Shown here: positions 29,671 to 39,837 of the stretch, in pieces
Layout of the letters: each line of letters starts with the position of its first letter
Numbering within the stretch: the stretch's first letter is position 1
Assembly: GCA_009746045.1 (NCBI GenBank)
Contig: RPFO01000034.1
Location: 2,174,471-2,238,470 of the forward strand
Source of the DNA: Mesostigma viride
Taxonomy: Eukaryota; Streptophyta; Mesostigmatophyceae; Mesostigmatales; Mesostigmataceae
Direction of reading: 5' to 3'
DNA: 64,000 bases
Notes under the pieces: model-generated
Databases searched by the model: none
The model's input: the letters and a program-made list of their open reading frames with translations, nothing else
Told to the model about the DNA's origin: nothing
Translations under genes and position numbers: made by a program

Positions 29671-30100
29671 ATGTTGTTCATCTCTTATATGCACCCCCGT
29701 GTATCTGACATTTGCACTGAATACCCTTTTGTTTTAGGTGTATGCTTGATGCGACCCCACCGTCGCGACGATGTGGACAACGTATTAATTAATTAATTAA
29801 TTATCAACATCACTCCGTTGGGAGTAGATGTAGCACATAGCCCTGAGAATGGGCATATGGCTTTTAATACATTCTAGGCTACTTCATGCAAGGGTGGGAA
29901 TGTAAGCTACCCCTGCTCTAGGTGCACCAGGGCACCCGCACCCTCATGGTCTATCACGCTATGCCCGGGTAAGGGGGGAGCATGCCTGTGAGGGGGAAGA
30001 TCATCATGGCTATACAAAAACTAGAGCGTGGCATCTCAGCAGAGAGCAGCTCTCTGCATGGGCACAACATTACTAAATAAAACTAGGCATCGTCTGGAGT

Positions 30101-31824
30101 CCACCTTTCTGCTGAGCTGCTGAAGACCCCTGATCTGGCGGTTAGGGATCTTCTGCTGGCGTTCTGCAACCGTGTCCTGCTCTCTGACGAGCCTCCGCCT
30201 GCTGAGTGGCAGACGGCCATCCGCGTCATGCTGTACAAGAAGGGCTCTGCTGCTGACCCCGGTAACTACCGGGGTGTCTGCCTCCAGAGCGCCGCGCTGA
30301 AGGTCTTCATGCGCATGATGCTGCACAGGCTCCGCGCCGCGCTGGACCCACACCTGGGTGAGTCTCAGATGGGTTTCCGTCGTGGTCGTAACACTGTCAT
30401 GGCTGTGTTTGTCGCGCGCCGGTTGATGGAGGAGGTGCGTCGACTTCCCCCTGACAGTTTGCCGCTGGTCTTCATTTTTGTTGACTATATCAAGGCCTTT
30501 GACACGGTTCTCTGGGAGGCTCTTTGGGCCATCCTAGCTCTGGATCGGGTACCACCTGCGTTTATTGCTGCCATTCGCCGTCTGTATGAGGGTTCACAGG
30601 CAGTAGTGCGGACTGCGGAGGGCACCACTCCACCATTCCCCCTTCACCACGGGGTGTGGCAAGGTTGTGTCCTGTCCCCATACCTGTTCATTATTGTCGT
30701 GGATCACGTCATGCGCCGGGCACGTGCGCGCTTTACTGCCGGGCTCGGGGGGGTTCGAGCCAGGCTTGGACATCCTTAACGTGAAAGAGCACGGCGGGGT
30801 TAGACCTGGTTACCGCCTTGCCGACCTGATTTATGCGGATGATACCACCCTCATCGAGCGCCCCGAGCACATTCAGACCTGGCTGGACTGCCTGGGCCTG
30901 GAGGCGCGGGCGGTGGGGCTGGAGATTAGTGTCAAAACTGAGGCGATGGTGATAGGCGCATCCAGTAAACCACCGCTGCCGCGCCTGCTCGACGGGACGG
31001 AGGTCCCGTTCCGCGACCGCTTCAAGCTGCTGGGGAGCTGGCTTCCTGACACCGCCGACGATGTGGACACCCGCATCGGCCTTGCCTGGGCCAAGCTCCG
31101 TTCGCTCACACCCTACTGGCGCTCGAAGGGCCTTAACGGGCACCGCAAGCGCATGCTCTTCAAGGTCCTCGTCCTCACGGTGCTCACGTATGGCGCCGAG
31201 GCGTGGACCCTCCCCCCCAAGCTGGCAGCTCGGCTCGACGGCACAGTTTACAGGATGCTCCGGCAGGTCCTTAATGTAGGTTTTTCCGAGCGTCCGTCAT
31301 CAGAGTCTCTGTATCATGGCATGCCTCGTGTTTCGGACGAGATTAGACAGCGTAGGATAGCATTTGTAGGACACCTTGCACGCACCAGCCAGGTCGACAC
31401 CACCCTTGGTCTGGCCGGCCCCCAGCGGCTTGGACAGCCAGGGCGGCACATTCTGACCTGGCCTGGCCCCAAGGACATTCCCAAAAGGGTAGGGAAACCT
31501 GTCACCAACTACGTTCAGATGCTGCTGGACGACCTCGTGGTCCCAGCCCAGTTTGAGCACCGCATCCACTCTCTCTCCCGTCTTTGGACTGCCATGCAGG
31601 ACAAGGAGCGGTGGAAGAAGATTGTCAAGGCACACACGCCCGACCCTGTGGGCAAGCCACCTCCCCCCAAGCGGAGGAGGCGTTTTGATGAGTAGTGCAG
31701 TTAGGATTTTCTAGATAGAGTTAGGATAGTTCGATCACGCGGCTTCCTCCACCCCATCCATCATGAAATATGTGCTACATGACCTCCCCACGGAGGCATG
31801 TTATAATTTAATTTAATTTTTTTA
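30101..31824 (+). mobile_element. LINE A: 5'-truncated reverse-transcriptase retrotransposon inside LINE B
   Basis: A 1724-bp insertion flanked by ATCGTCTGGAGT at 30089-30100 and 31825-31836, a 12-bp target duplication. The uninterrupted homologue at 50285-50296 reads ATCATCTGGAGT once, confirming the pre-insertion site. It carries reverse-transcriptase ORF2 to 31695, a 3' UTR of about 130 bp, the stem-loop at 31777-31801 (ACATG, A, CCTCC, CCAC, GGAGG, CATGT) and an AATTTAATTT tail. A decayed relative of the last 540 bp lies at 45683-46228. Confidence 0.85.
30102..31695 (+). pseudogene. LINE reverse transcriptase, 5'-truncated with one frameshift
   Basis: The first frame carries finger and palm motifs: KKGSAADPGNYRGV, FRRGRNT, FVDYIKAFD (catalytic Asp of motif A) and GVWQGCVLSPYLF (motif B). 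A slip in the G run near 30746 moves the frame, after which motif C YADD lies at 30832-30843. The thumb and a C-terminal region (YGAEAWTL, DEIRQRRIAFVGHLAR) follow, ending in a basic tail PPPPKRRRRFDE and TAG at 31693. The endonuclease and N-terminal part are absent. Apart from the single slip it is intact, so this copy is fairly young. Confidence 0.85.
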
Positions 31825-31965
31825 ATCGTCTGGAGTGTGGCTCATCATAGGCACACATGTACATGATTACATAAAGCGCGTGGCTTAGCTGGAATAGGGC
31901 CTCTAGGAGGCGTACATGTACATGGCCACGGTCTATCTATTCTACACTACTACTGCTGTATTCCC

Positions 31966-32850
31966 CTAAGCTGGGGCGTCTGGAGTCGCTGGGGCCGCGG
32001 GGGTCGCCTGCCAGGGCTTGTGGCCGACGTAGATGGCCGCCCCCTTCCAGTACACCGGCTGCCCCGCCTTGGTCTGCCGGAGCTGGAGGTAGGTCGGCCA
32101 TAGCTCCCGTCGCCGTTGTTGCTGCGCCAGGGTCAAGTCGTCATCAAGGGTGAAGAGAGTCTTCTCGAGCCGCTTGCGGCGTCTGAGAAAAGAAATCTTG
32201 TCCGCCGGGGTCTTAAAGGTGAGAAGGAGCGGGGGCGGCCCTGCCTTACCCCGCGCGCGGGGAAGGCGGTGGGCGGCCAGCTCGATCTCACCAGTAAGGC
32301 CCATGCGGTCAAGGATTTCTCTCTCAAAAGCACGCGCAAGCTTCTCGGAATTCTCACCTTCCTCCATCTTGAGATTCTTGACAATGACGTTGAGGCTGCG
32401 CTTGGCGAGCTCGGCCTCCTCGCGGAGGTCAAGCGTCTGCCGTTGAAGCTGGGCTGCGACGGCGGAGGTGGTGGAGGTGGTGTGTTGCTTAAGCATGTCC
32501 GCCCAGGTGGTGATGGGACGGGAGCATCGCCGGCCAGGCCAGCCGGGGCTGGCTTGGCGGCAATGTCCTTCACCGCCTGGGCGGTGAGGCCTGCGGTGTT
32601 CTGCAGAACCTCGATAGCAATGGCGTTGTCCTTAAGACGCTGGTCGATGTCGCGGAGCTGGGCGGTGATGGAGTCGGTGGAGGCGGAGGGAGGGGGGGGG
32701 GTGGAGGCGAGGAGGGCGGCGGTGGCGGTGGGGATGGTGGGGAGCTCAGCAGCCAGCGTGCCGCCAAGTGCCGCCACATCTGCAGCAATGGGCGTCACGT
32801 GCTGTGAGAGGGCGGCGTGGAGGTGGTGGACGAAGGTGGATTCGACGAAG
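31966..32850 (-). pseudogene. L1-type ORF1-like protein of LINE B, frameshifted
   Basis: The N-terminal part is Ala/Pro/Ser-rich with heptad-like, coiled-coil-forming sequence. The C-terminal half resembles the nucleic-acid-binding RRM-like and C-terminal domains of LINE ORF1 proteins (NVIVKNL, then LLLTFKTPADKISFLRRRK, and a terminal PVYWKGAAIYVGHKPW). A frame break near 32500 separates the halves. The homologue at 46446-47319 shares the order and the motifs LTF, RRKRL, LDDDLT and VYW. It begins inside the ORF because the insertion is 5'-truncated at 32850. Role: RNA chaperone or RNP component of the retroposon. Confidence 0.65.
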
Positions 32851-32999
32851 GTGGACAACGTATCCAGTGCCTTAAGTAAGCTCGGAATGGACGCAAAGGA
32901 GATCTGTCATCACAGGGTTCAGATCAGATGCCTATGAGGGGATCCACACTGGTCAGACGACGTATCAGTGCTTAAGTAGTTAATTAGCCATGCCTTGCC

Positions 33000-33309
33000 C
33001 ATGCAGAGCGCCACTATATCTGCTGAGTTCTGAGAGGCCATGCCCTGGCCATGAATTGCTTAGCCATGACCATTTTCCACCCCATGCTGCATGGCCAGTA
33101 AGGCCTCTTTTGGTATGATACATCATCGGGTGGCGCCGGCGCAGGTGCACCTTGTGCATGCATGCACCCAGAAGAGTAGGTGCATGGCAGCTAGTTTATA
33201 CATTCCCCCACGTACCTACAGGCTAATTAGTTACATTCCCCCACGTACCTACAGTTTGTAGCCCAGAATGTAAAAAAAACCATATGCCCCTCCTGAAGGA
33301 TATATGTCT
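33000..33309 (+). mobile_element. retroposon 3' region, relative of 15700-15984
   Basis: Similar to the HK intron-8 stub from GCCCATGCAGAG through CATTTTCCACCCCATG to CATATGCCCCTCCTGAAGG. It ends before the stem-loop, so the terminus is lost. Compared with 15861-15875 it shows two palindromic insertions, TGCATG at 33181 and AGCTAG at 33189. A tandem doubling of ACATTCCCCCACGTACCTAC lies at 33208-33254. Confidence 0.65.
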
Positions 33310-34240
33310 GCAAGCTGTTTCCGGCCCCACCGTCTAGGTCATCTAGTCGCTCTACACGTAAGCCAGCCATAATTTCAATCACATACACGTGTGCATGTAG
33401 TACTCCTACACACACAGATCTCTAATGATTTATCTAGTACAAATCCGAATGGCTTGCATCACTCCCCGGAAAGGAGAACTTTTGCGGTACGTTGGACTGT
33501 AGGTGTCAGTTGGCGATGCCTTAGGATCAGGAGACGTCCGTCCTATAGTCAGCAAAAGTTGGTGCGAGAGGTCCCCAGTTCGATTCCGGCCTGGATTCAT
33601 TTGCAGATCGCGTTTTCCGCGGACCGGCACTGAACGCAAATGGTTTTAACCTTTGCGGCGTGCCAAATCAGAATATACGCTTGGCTGATCTCGATAGTAC
33701 CGGCTACGCCCCCTTCTAAAGAAGGTTTCAGCCGTGTTCAGCCCGTCTCACGTGTCGAGACTGAACAAGTCTCGAGTGGACACGTACACGTGTAGTACTC
33801 CTACACACACAGATCTCGAATGATTTATCTAGTACAAATCTGAATGGCTTGCATCACTCCCCGGAAAGGAGAACTTTTGCGGTACGTTGGACTGTAGGTG
33901 TCAGTTGGCGATGCCTTAGGATCAGGAGACGTCCGTCCTATAGTCAGCAAAAGTTGGTGCGAGAGGTCCCCAGTTCGATTCCGGCCTGGATTCATTTGCA
34001 GATCGCGTTTTCCGCGGACCGGCACTGAACGCAAATGGTTTTAACCTTTGCGGCGTGCCAAATCAGAATAATTTCAATGCAAAAGGCTACACATTTCCAT
34101 CGATCACCACTGATTCATATTCATCATCCTGAACGACTCAAACACGCGCACAAGATAACGGCAGGCTCCAGCTACCATGGTCCGGATTCTCCCGATTTCT
34201 GGCCTGCGCTGGTTGTCTCCTTGCTTGATATTAGATTGGT
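33310..34240 (+). mobile_element. dispersed repeat DR1, copy 2, interrupted by a SINE pair
   Basis: 33310-33379 and 34068-34240 together align with the continuous copy at 36556-36775. Between them lies the 33380-34067 insertion, framed by ATAATTTCAAT on both sides. The right part ends in CTGCGCTGGTTGTCTCCTTG, the DR1 terminus. Against the 36.6-kb copy, this one has gained GATC at 34100-34105 (CATCGATCACC versus CATCACC). Confidence 0.75.
33380..34067. mobile_element. tRNA-like SINE pair with 11-bp target duplication
   Basis: Two near-identical 278-bp direct copies (33398-33675 and 33793-34070, two visible substitutions) are separated by about 117 bp. The whole is inserted in DR1 between ATAATTTCAAT at 33369-33379 and 34068-34078; the right copy overlaps the target repeat by three bases. 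Each copy has an A-box-like GTGTCAGTTGG (33503) and a B-box-like AGTTCGATTCC (33577) about 64 bp apart, as in tRNA-derived SINEs. The T-arm does not fold properly, so this is not a functional tRNA. Minus-strand frames ending in PGRNRTGDL are a by-product of the B-box. Confidence 0.6.
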
Positions 34241-34937
34241 TGAATATAGTTCGTTTTCGGCTAGGAGGCGTGCATGGCCTTTGCATGTCAGACCGGGGCA
34301 AGAGGATTTCAGCCGTGGGCAACCAAGCACACATGTCGTTGGGCTAGCTAGCTAGTCCGGCGAGTGGGCACGTGAACCGGCACTCCCGGTCACACACGAC
34401 ACCATAGAGATAGTAGTCAGCTGCACCGCCTCATGTCGGCAAAACCCACAGTTCCATCGGAATCGTTTCAGCCGCCGGCACTTCCTCTCCGCGTTTCCTC
34501 AACCTCGTTTTCAGAATCATACTCATCGTTCCTGCATTTTCCTCTTCCACGCAGGTTGTGGCTTTTTTGAAAGCCACGAATGTATACCCGGGGATGGGAG
34601 GCTTCGGCTGCCTACACATTGATGCCTACACATTCAATACGATGTCCCCCTCTCACCTTCCTCCATCATTCCGCTCACGTTGCACTACGTGTCTCACATG
34701 TTTTGTTCTTGTTCTTGTTCTTGTTTGTTTTGCTGTTCTTGTCATTTTTCCTTAATTTACTCTTACTGAGGGAGCTACTAGGCTGGGCTGCGCGCTGTGT
34801 GTGCTACTCTCGTGTTTTTTCTGTACGTGGGCACTTGAGAGACTAACCAAGGATCGGGCCCCCCACACGGCAATATCAGCCTTTGCTTTTGTTTACCCTC
34901 CCATATCTCTTTACAAACGCCAAAAAAACACAAAGGC

Positions 34938-36435
34938 ATGCAGGAGCCGTACGGTGACTCAATGATCTGGAACATGAAGAAGGGAAATCTTTTCGTTACA
35001 GGAAAGAGACAGCGCACGCATTTGTCGCTTACCAACTCCACTCGCCCACACCCCGAAAGCACCCGTCGCGTCATTTATGCCATAATACAACCGCAGGTAC
35101 CCTCAACGTATCTACGTTGGCCAAACGCAACGAGATGCCTGGACGCGTTTTCAGGAACATGCATGTCCGAGCGGCACGCCGCCTTCATATTGGCCGCCCT
35201 GCCGCCAACGACGACACCCCTCTACATGGCACCATGGCCCACTACGGGTGGTGGATTGGCGAGTCGTACCCTTGGAACATGTCCCCGGCACCTTTACCGG
35301 CGCAGCTTTTCGCAAAGCCGCTGGGCATCGGGAAACGTTGTGGCAACGAATGTTACATGCATTTCTGCCCCACAGTTTTGCATTGAAGGCAAGAGCTTCA
35401 AAGCTCGGTCTCTCCGCCGCCCGCCTCCCCCCCGTCCCCGCCCTCTTATGTTAATCCGTGCCTGGCGTCTGAAGCACAATCTCCACCCATATCGCCCTAT
35501 CCCCCCAGCGTCACCCCTGCCCCTCCACGTTCAACACATGTGTCCCCTGCTCCTTACCTTTACTCCACTCAGTCTTCGCTGCCTACGTCACATGTCAGAC
35601 TCGGCTTATGCAACGCGGCAACTTTCATGCATCCTATCTCGAAGCCTGCAGCTTGAAGAAGCTTACCAGCTTACACATTGCCGTCGCCGGGTCGTGCTCC
35701 CCAGCTGATCTGCAAGTCCCCCACTCCCATGCCACTAGTCTGCGACGGCCTTCTCTCACGTATCATTCGGCACCGTGTCAATGGGAATGCAGATGCGGCA
35801 CTGCGTACGCGTCGTTTACTGATCTCACCTTTCATTCAATGATGCTGCGATGGATGAGCTGTGTTTGCCACACATTCTGCATTTGCCGCAATTAGTGCAG
35901 GCTGCGATGCTGCTCGTGGTGGTGAGCAACACTTTCGGCACTCCCATATTGCCGCCTGGCATTATACTCTCCCTGGCACCTTGGGACAAATGGTTTTCAG
36001 CAACTAACGGGAAGGTCAGCCGCGATACAACGCCCACCGAGCTGGCCACCATCTTGGCAGGGCCCTGCCCCTGCCAACAACAACGGTATTTTCAAGTACC
36101 TTGCTCCCACCTCGCAGCACGTCATGACCGCTGACCTCAGCATCCTGCCGAGCCACACGCTTGTATAGACCTTTTTAATTGCCAAAGGCACCAAGTTTCG
36201 GCCGTGGGTCCAGCGCACATGTGCCAAAGAGGTGAATGCACTGCTCTCAACATCACTGCGCAAACTCTACAATGCCATTTGCACGGACCTCCAGCTTGCT
36301 CCCCTTGCCATGGAACCGTGGTTTAGCGCCGTCATTCACGAATGCAATGCACGTCTCACCAGGCTTGATTACCGTTTCCGGCAGGTCCACCGCACCACCT
36401 GGCTCAACACCACAGATAAAGCACTTCGATCTTGA
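34938..36435 (+). mobile_element. Penelope-like element fragment with N-terminal GIY-YIG nuclease, broken
   Basis: A GIY-YIG nuclease is readable in pieces: VIYAIIQPQ (35070-35096), then RIYVGQTQRDAWTRFQEH (from 35107), then RAARRLHIGRPAANDDTPLHG, and further on VPLEHVPG. The frame breaks between the first three pieces coincide with GTAC at 35097-35100 and the doubled CATG at 35158-35165. Further on (36060-36230) lie a CPC cluster, a Cys/His pair and VMTADLSILPSH...KGTKFRPWV, the region typical of the permuted Penelope-like (Chlamys/Naiad) elements in which the nuclease precedes the reverse transcriptase. A stop (36165) and a frame break interrupt it. A last frame ends at 36435. No reverse-transcriptase core is seen, so the element is truncated. 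Confidence 0.6.
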
Positions 36436-36464
36436 CCACTTCAAGCAGGACTGATTGGTGGGAG

Positions 36465-36775
36465 AGCGATCGCAGCAATGGTGCTTACCCGGGAGTGTCT
36501 AGGGCCTAGACACTCCCGGCCAGTTAGGCTCGAAACACACGCGCCTGATCAAGCAAGCTGTTTCCGGCCCCACCGTCTAGCTGTCATCTAGTCGCTGTAC
36601 ACGTAAGCCAGCTAGCCATAATTTCAATGCACAAGGCTACACATTTCCATCACCATTCATATTCATCATCCTGAACGACTCGAACACGCGGACAAGATAA
36701 CAGCAGGCTCGAGCTACCATGGTCCGGATTCTCCCTATTTCTGGCCTGCGCTGGTTGTCTCCTTGATATGTGTTA
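36465..36775 (+). mobile_element. dispersed repeat DR1, copy 3
   Basis: Continuous DR1 copy from GGGAGAGCGATCGCAGCA to CTGGTTGTCTCCTTGATATG. Unique to this copy are AGCTAG at 36610-36615 and the 31-bp inverted duplication at 36489-36519. The terminus is mirrored downstream: TTGTCTCCTTGATATGT is followed after about 12 bp by its inverse complement (36782-36800), another inverted duplication. 36840-37130 shows no feature. 37130-37182 resembles a retroposon 3' stub with a TTAATTAATTAATT tail. Confidence 0.7.
36489..36519. repeat. 31-bp inverted duplication inside DR1
   Basis: Left arm CCGGGAGTGTCTAGG (36489-36503), one-base loop, right arm CCTAGACACTCCCGG (36505-36519). The homologous site in the 4.3-kb DR1 copy has only one arm, so the second arm was added as an inverted copy. 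Confidence 0.9.
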
Positions 36776-37185
36776 CATTACTTACATATCAAGGAGACAA
36801 TTACTTACATATCAACATGGAGAATGATAAATTACGGAGTCTGTAATTCATGTCTCACCTCGGAGGTGAGACTGGCACGCAACATAAAGAAAACCCCGAA
36901 AAGAAGAAGAACCCTGAAGAAATTAATAGTAATCTGACACAGACATCCAAGCTAGGATCACGCCAGCTACTGCACAAGGTACAACTAACTACATCACAAA
37001 ACTACAACACGCAGCAACATCGCTGCCGGCCCACCATGCAGGCCTGGGAGGGATCTAGACCGCCTGGGTCGCGACAAAGTCGGCCCGGGTGCGGCGGAAT
37101 AACACATCAGCCATGGTGCGAGTGAGGGCGAGTGACATATTTACTCCCCATGGATATGTTCTTAATTAGTTAATTAATTAATTGA

Positions 37186-37224
37186 CCTGCCTGCATATTG
37201 CTATGATAGCAATATGCAGGCAGG
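37186..37224. repeat. perfect 18-bp-stem hairpin
   Basis: CCTGCCTGCATATTGCTA (37186-37203), loop TGA, and its exact inverse complement (37207-37224), directly after a TTAATTAATTAATT tail. It could be an inverted duplication like the one at 36489, or a small hairpin RNA source; the sequence cannot decide. Confidence 0.9.
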
Positions 37225-37229
37225 CAAAT

Positions 37230-37980
37230 GCAAGTTGCACAATTCTAGATAAAGAATAGACGACCAATGGCATTGACCACATGTCATTATCGTGCACATG
37301 GTCGTGCATCCTGGAATAGATAGTTGTCATGAAATTAATTTGATTCACAACCTCTAGTAACTTAATTTGGGGGCACGGCGGGTGCGGAGGGGGGCAGGGG
37401 AACCCGTATTGTGGACCCAGGGCGGAATCAAGGGGGGGCGCCCGGGTCGGGGGTGCCCGGGGGGCGGACCCCTCAACCCCCTTCCCCCCTTAGTGGGACC
37501 ACTGGGGGTGGGGGGTTCCGAGACATGTCTGAAACCCTCCCCCCCAGGCACTTGTACATGCACTAGCTCGCTCCGCGGATGGTCGCAAGCAGCCAGCTAG
37601 CATTTATTTGGCGGGCTGACAGGCCTCCTCTGGCCAGCATGCAAAGCACATGCTCGAGATAGGAGCTTCCCCCACGCGGTCGCTGCCAACTGCCCATGCC
37701 TTTCTTATCATGCACTATAATGCAGCGCACACCAGCAGTCAAACACTACAGCCGCCGATCATGTGTGTATATGCGTGGGCCCTCGCGGTTCGTGACGTTG
37801 ACACAGCAACTGGGGGACATTCCCAATAATTCGTGATCGACACCCATCGGTCACAGCAGTGGGCACCATCCCCCCAATCCACCCCATGGGGTTACACATC
37901 CTCTTTATGATTCGTTGCCTGCGACTTTGTTTGGCAAACGCTCTTGGCTTGCTCCCTCAGTTCGACAGGTTCCGACAAGT
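37230..37980. other. intergenic; no gene recognised
   Basis: 37360-37560 is very G/C-rich with runs such as GGGGGGCGCCCGGG. The rest is unique-looking without a supported frame. It may contain the 3' UTR of the minus-strand gene ending at 37981. Confidence 0.5.
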
Positions 37981-39084
37981 TTACCCCAGGTTCCCAGGCC
38001 CAGCCTGCTTGCTCTCCAAAGGCAACGCCACAGCGCCCCCGTTGCCCGAAGTCATTGACCCAGCATCCACATTTCCACCACCACCCAACAGACGGCCTGG
38101 CAGTGCAAGCCGTGCCTTGGACTTCATCTCATCCTCCAGATGGTGCGCTAGCCTCATAGCACAGTGAATAGACAGATGGCCCGTCTTCCACTTGGGTGTT
38201 CTTACCACCCTTGTGTCCCACACCGGGCAGCTGCCCCACCCGAAAAAACCGCAGCTCCTATAGCCTACCAGGTACGGCCTCTCCTCAACCTCGTAGCCGG
38301 CCACCACGTTGCCGATCCAGATCTCATGCCCGGCGGAAGAAAAGCACACCGAGTACTGGCCCCGGGAGTAGTGCGAGCTAAAAAAGGCGGCAAACGCGTG
38401 CGCCTTGCTGTCATCTTCGGGATCCACTGTGGTAGCCGAGACATAGTTCTGCGTGGTCAGTCCAGAGGGGCCGTCAGGGAGCATGGATGCAAGCAGGTAG
38501 CCCATCGGTGCGCCAGGGAAGTTGGCTATTTTCATCGTCTGCTGCGCCTGACCCCATACCTGGTCCTTGGACCTACCCTGCACGCATGTGGATACACTGT
38601 ACGTCTGGTACTTGTCCACGGGCAGATTTTCAAAGTCGTCGCCTTGCCGTGTCGCAGCCGCAGTATCCTTGCTCTTGACAAACTCTGCAAGTGCCACTTT
38701 TGCAGGGTCATCCCCAGGACTGATGAGCATATGACCGGCGCCAATAAGGATGATGATAACTAGAAGTGCGAGAGAACGTTCTTGGATGGCATGGAACCAC
38801 CGCGCTCCTTTCGCTTTGCTTGCTTCGATTGGCACACCACTCTTGGCTGCTGTGTTGGGCGCGCCAGTAGGCGTCGGTGCTGGGCCTCGGGTAGCACACG
38901 GAGGCGCCACGTTGTAAGGGAGATCCGTAACAGATGCTGGGGAAGTCACGCCCCCATGATCATAGTCACTGCATGCATACGCATCGTCACCATCATCATT
39001 GCACGATGCACTGCCATCGTGACCTGCCTCTTGCTCACGTGCGTGCGCGGCTGAGCCGCGTCGTTTGCAAAAACTTTTCGCCAT
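37981..39084 (-). CDS. single-pass membrane protein of unknown family
   Basis: Intronless frame of 367 residues starting at MAKSFCKRR (39084). An in-frame start further upstream would translate a TATA-like sequence, so the 39084 start is preferred. Residues 1-100 are polar, rich in Asp, Ala and Pro. Residues 104-122 form one strong hydrophobic helix (LALLVIIILIGAGHML) preceded by basic residues, consistent with a type II signal anchor. The C-terminal 240 residues would lie in the lumen or outside and contain eight or so cysteines, with CGFFGWGSCPVWDTRVV as the most distinctive stretch. The last 50 residues are Gly-rich. I do not recognise the family. Even codon use, composition and absence of breaks argue for a real gene; it is possibly transcribed divergently from the H2A gene 1.1 kb away. 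Confidence 0.6.
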   Translation of the reverse strand: MAKSFCKRRGSAAHAREQEAGHDGSASCNDDGDDAYACSDYDHGGVTSPASVTDLPYNVAPPCATRGPAPTPTGAPNTAAKSGVPIEASKAKGARWFHAIQERSLALLVIIILIGAGHMLISPGDDPAKVALAEFVKSKDTAAATRQGDDFENLPVDKYQTYSVSTCVQGRSKDQVWGQAQQTMKIANFPGAPMGYLLASMLPDGPSGLTTQNYVSATTVDPEDDSKAHAFAAFFSSHYSRGQYSVCFSSAGHEIWIGNVVAGYEVEERPYLVGYRSCGFFGWGSCPVWDTRVVRTPKWKTGHLSIHCAMRLAHHLEDEMKSKARLALPGRLLGGGGNVDAGSMTSGNGGAVALPLESKQAGPGNLG

Positions 39085-39107
39085 GACCACCTGGAATCGG
39101 ACAGTGA

Positions 39108-39117
39108 TTATATATCC
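39108..39117 (-). promoter_or_regulatory. possible TATA box of the membrane-protein gene
   Basis: On the minus strand GGATATATAA lies 24-33 bp before the ATG at 39084. That is very close, so either the 5' UTR is minimal or the box is coincidental. Confidence 0.3.
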
Positions 39118-39832
39118 CAAGCGCCAATGAATACTGAAAGCGCAACAACGACGCAAGTGGTCTTGCCAAGCCGGTCAACGAGCTTTTAGCGAAGGTGAGT
39201 CCACCAAGCATGCGGCATGCGTCAGACCAGTAGGTAGGAACGTTGGCAAGCCCAATCGGGTTTGGTTTCGTCCAGTGCCCTGTGTTCTCGTGGGCCTCCA
39301 CCACAGAACAACGCAACATCATGCAACCTTGCCGTCGTAAAATCTACGTGCCTGTGTTTCCTGTGGACTTTCAACACGGGGTCACCCCCCGCGCCGGGTT
39401 CGGTTCAACAACAGGTACCTAGGAACCTAAATACTCACGGCGTGGGAATTAGACACTTCCTACAGCCTACAACAAAGAACAACTCACCACACCTTCTTAT
39501 CTCACCTCCTAGTACTACTGGCAACGTCTTACCTATCGTCTCCTAATATGCATTACAATACATTATGAAATGCTTGACTATCAGCCATCAGGCATATTTA
39601 TCCATTTGATGTAGTAAAGAAATCATTTATGATTTATCAAATTCATTACAATACGGCCTTGCCAGGGCCTTGCATGATTTTATCATTTTTTCATTTTTCA
39701 TGAGAATTCCCTCCTGGCTGGTTGGCTCCCTCTTCAGTACTGTAGGTATGTACGCTGTACAGTAGGTACAGTAATACGTCTTGTTGCCTCTTGCCTCACA
39801 CTGTTCCCAGTGGGACTGTGTTGCGCCCACAG

Positions 39833-39837
39833 CCAAT
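39833..39837 (+). promoter_or_regulatory. distal CCAAT motif upstream of H2A
   Basis: AGCCAATCC lies about 290 bp before the H2A TATA box. CCAAT motifs are common in histone promoters, but its role here is inferred. Confidence 0.3.

Larger units (their letters stand above)
29786..32850 (-). mobile_element. LINE B: ORF1-only retroposon, interrupted by LINE A
   Basis: The insertion is framed by GTGGACAACGTAT at 29773-29785 and 32851-32863, a 13-bp target duplication. On the minus strand it runs from a 5'-truncated ORF1 (32850-31966) through about 430 bp of 3' UTR to the stem-loop at 29807-29831 (ACATC, T, ACTCC, CAAC, GGAGT, GATGT) and a (TAAT)n tail ending at 29786. Without the nested LINE A (30101-31824) it is about 1.3 kb. 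No reverse-transcriptase ORF lies between ORF1 and the 3' UTR, unlike a standard two-ORF LINE. The copy at 49971-50330 gives the empty-site sequence for the nested insertion. Confidence 0.8.

Noticed and set aside
33430-34034. Two near-identical minus-strand frames with PGRNRTGDLSHQ
   Set aside because: This peptide type is a known by-product of tRNA B-box sequence in SINEs; no gene context.
33398-34070. The 278-bp direct copies as LTRs of a small retrotransposon
   Set aside because: Only about 117 bp lies between them, with no primer-binding site or TG..CA ends, and the target duplication encloses both copies.
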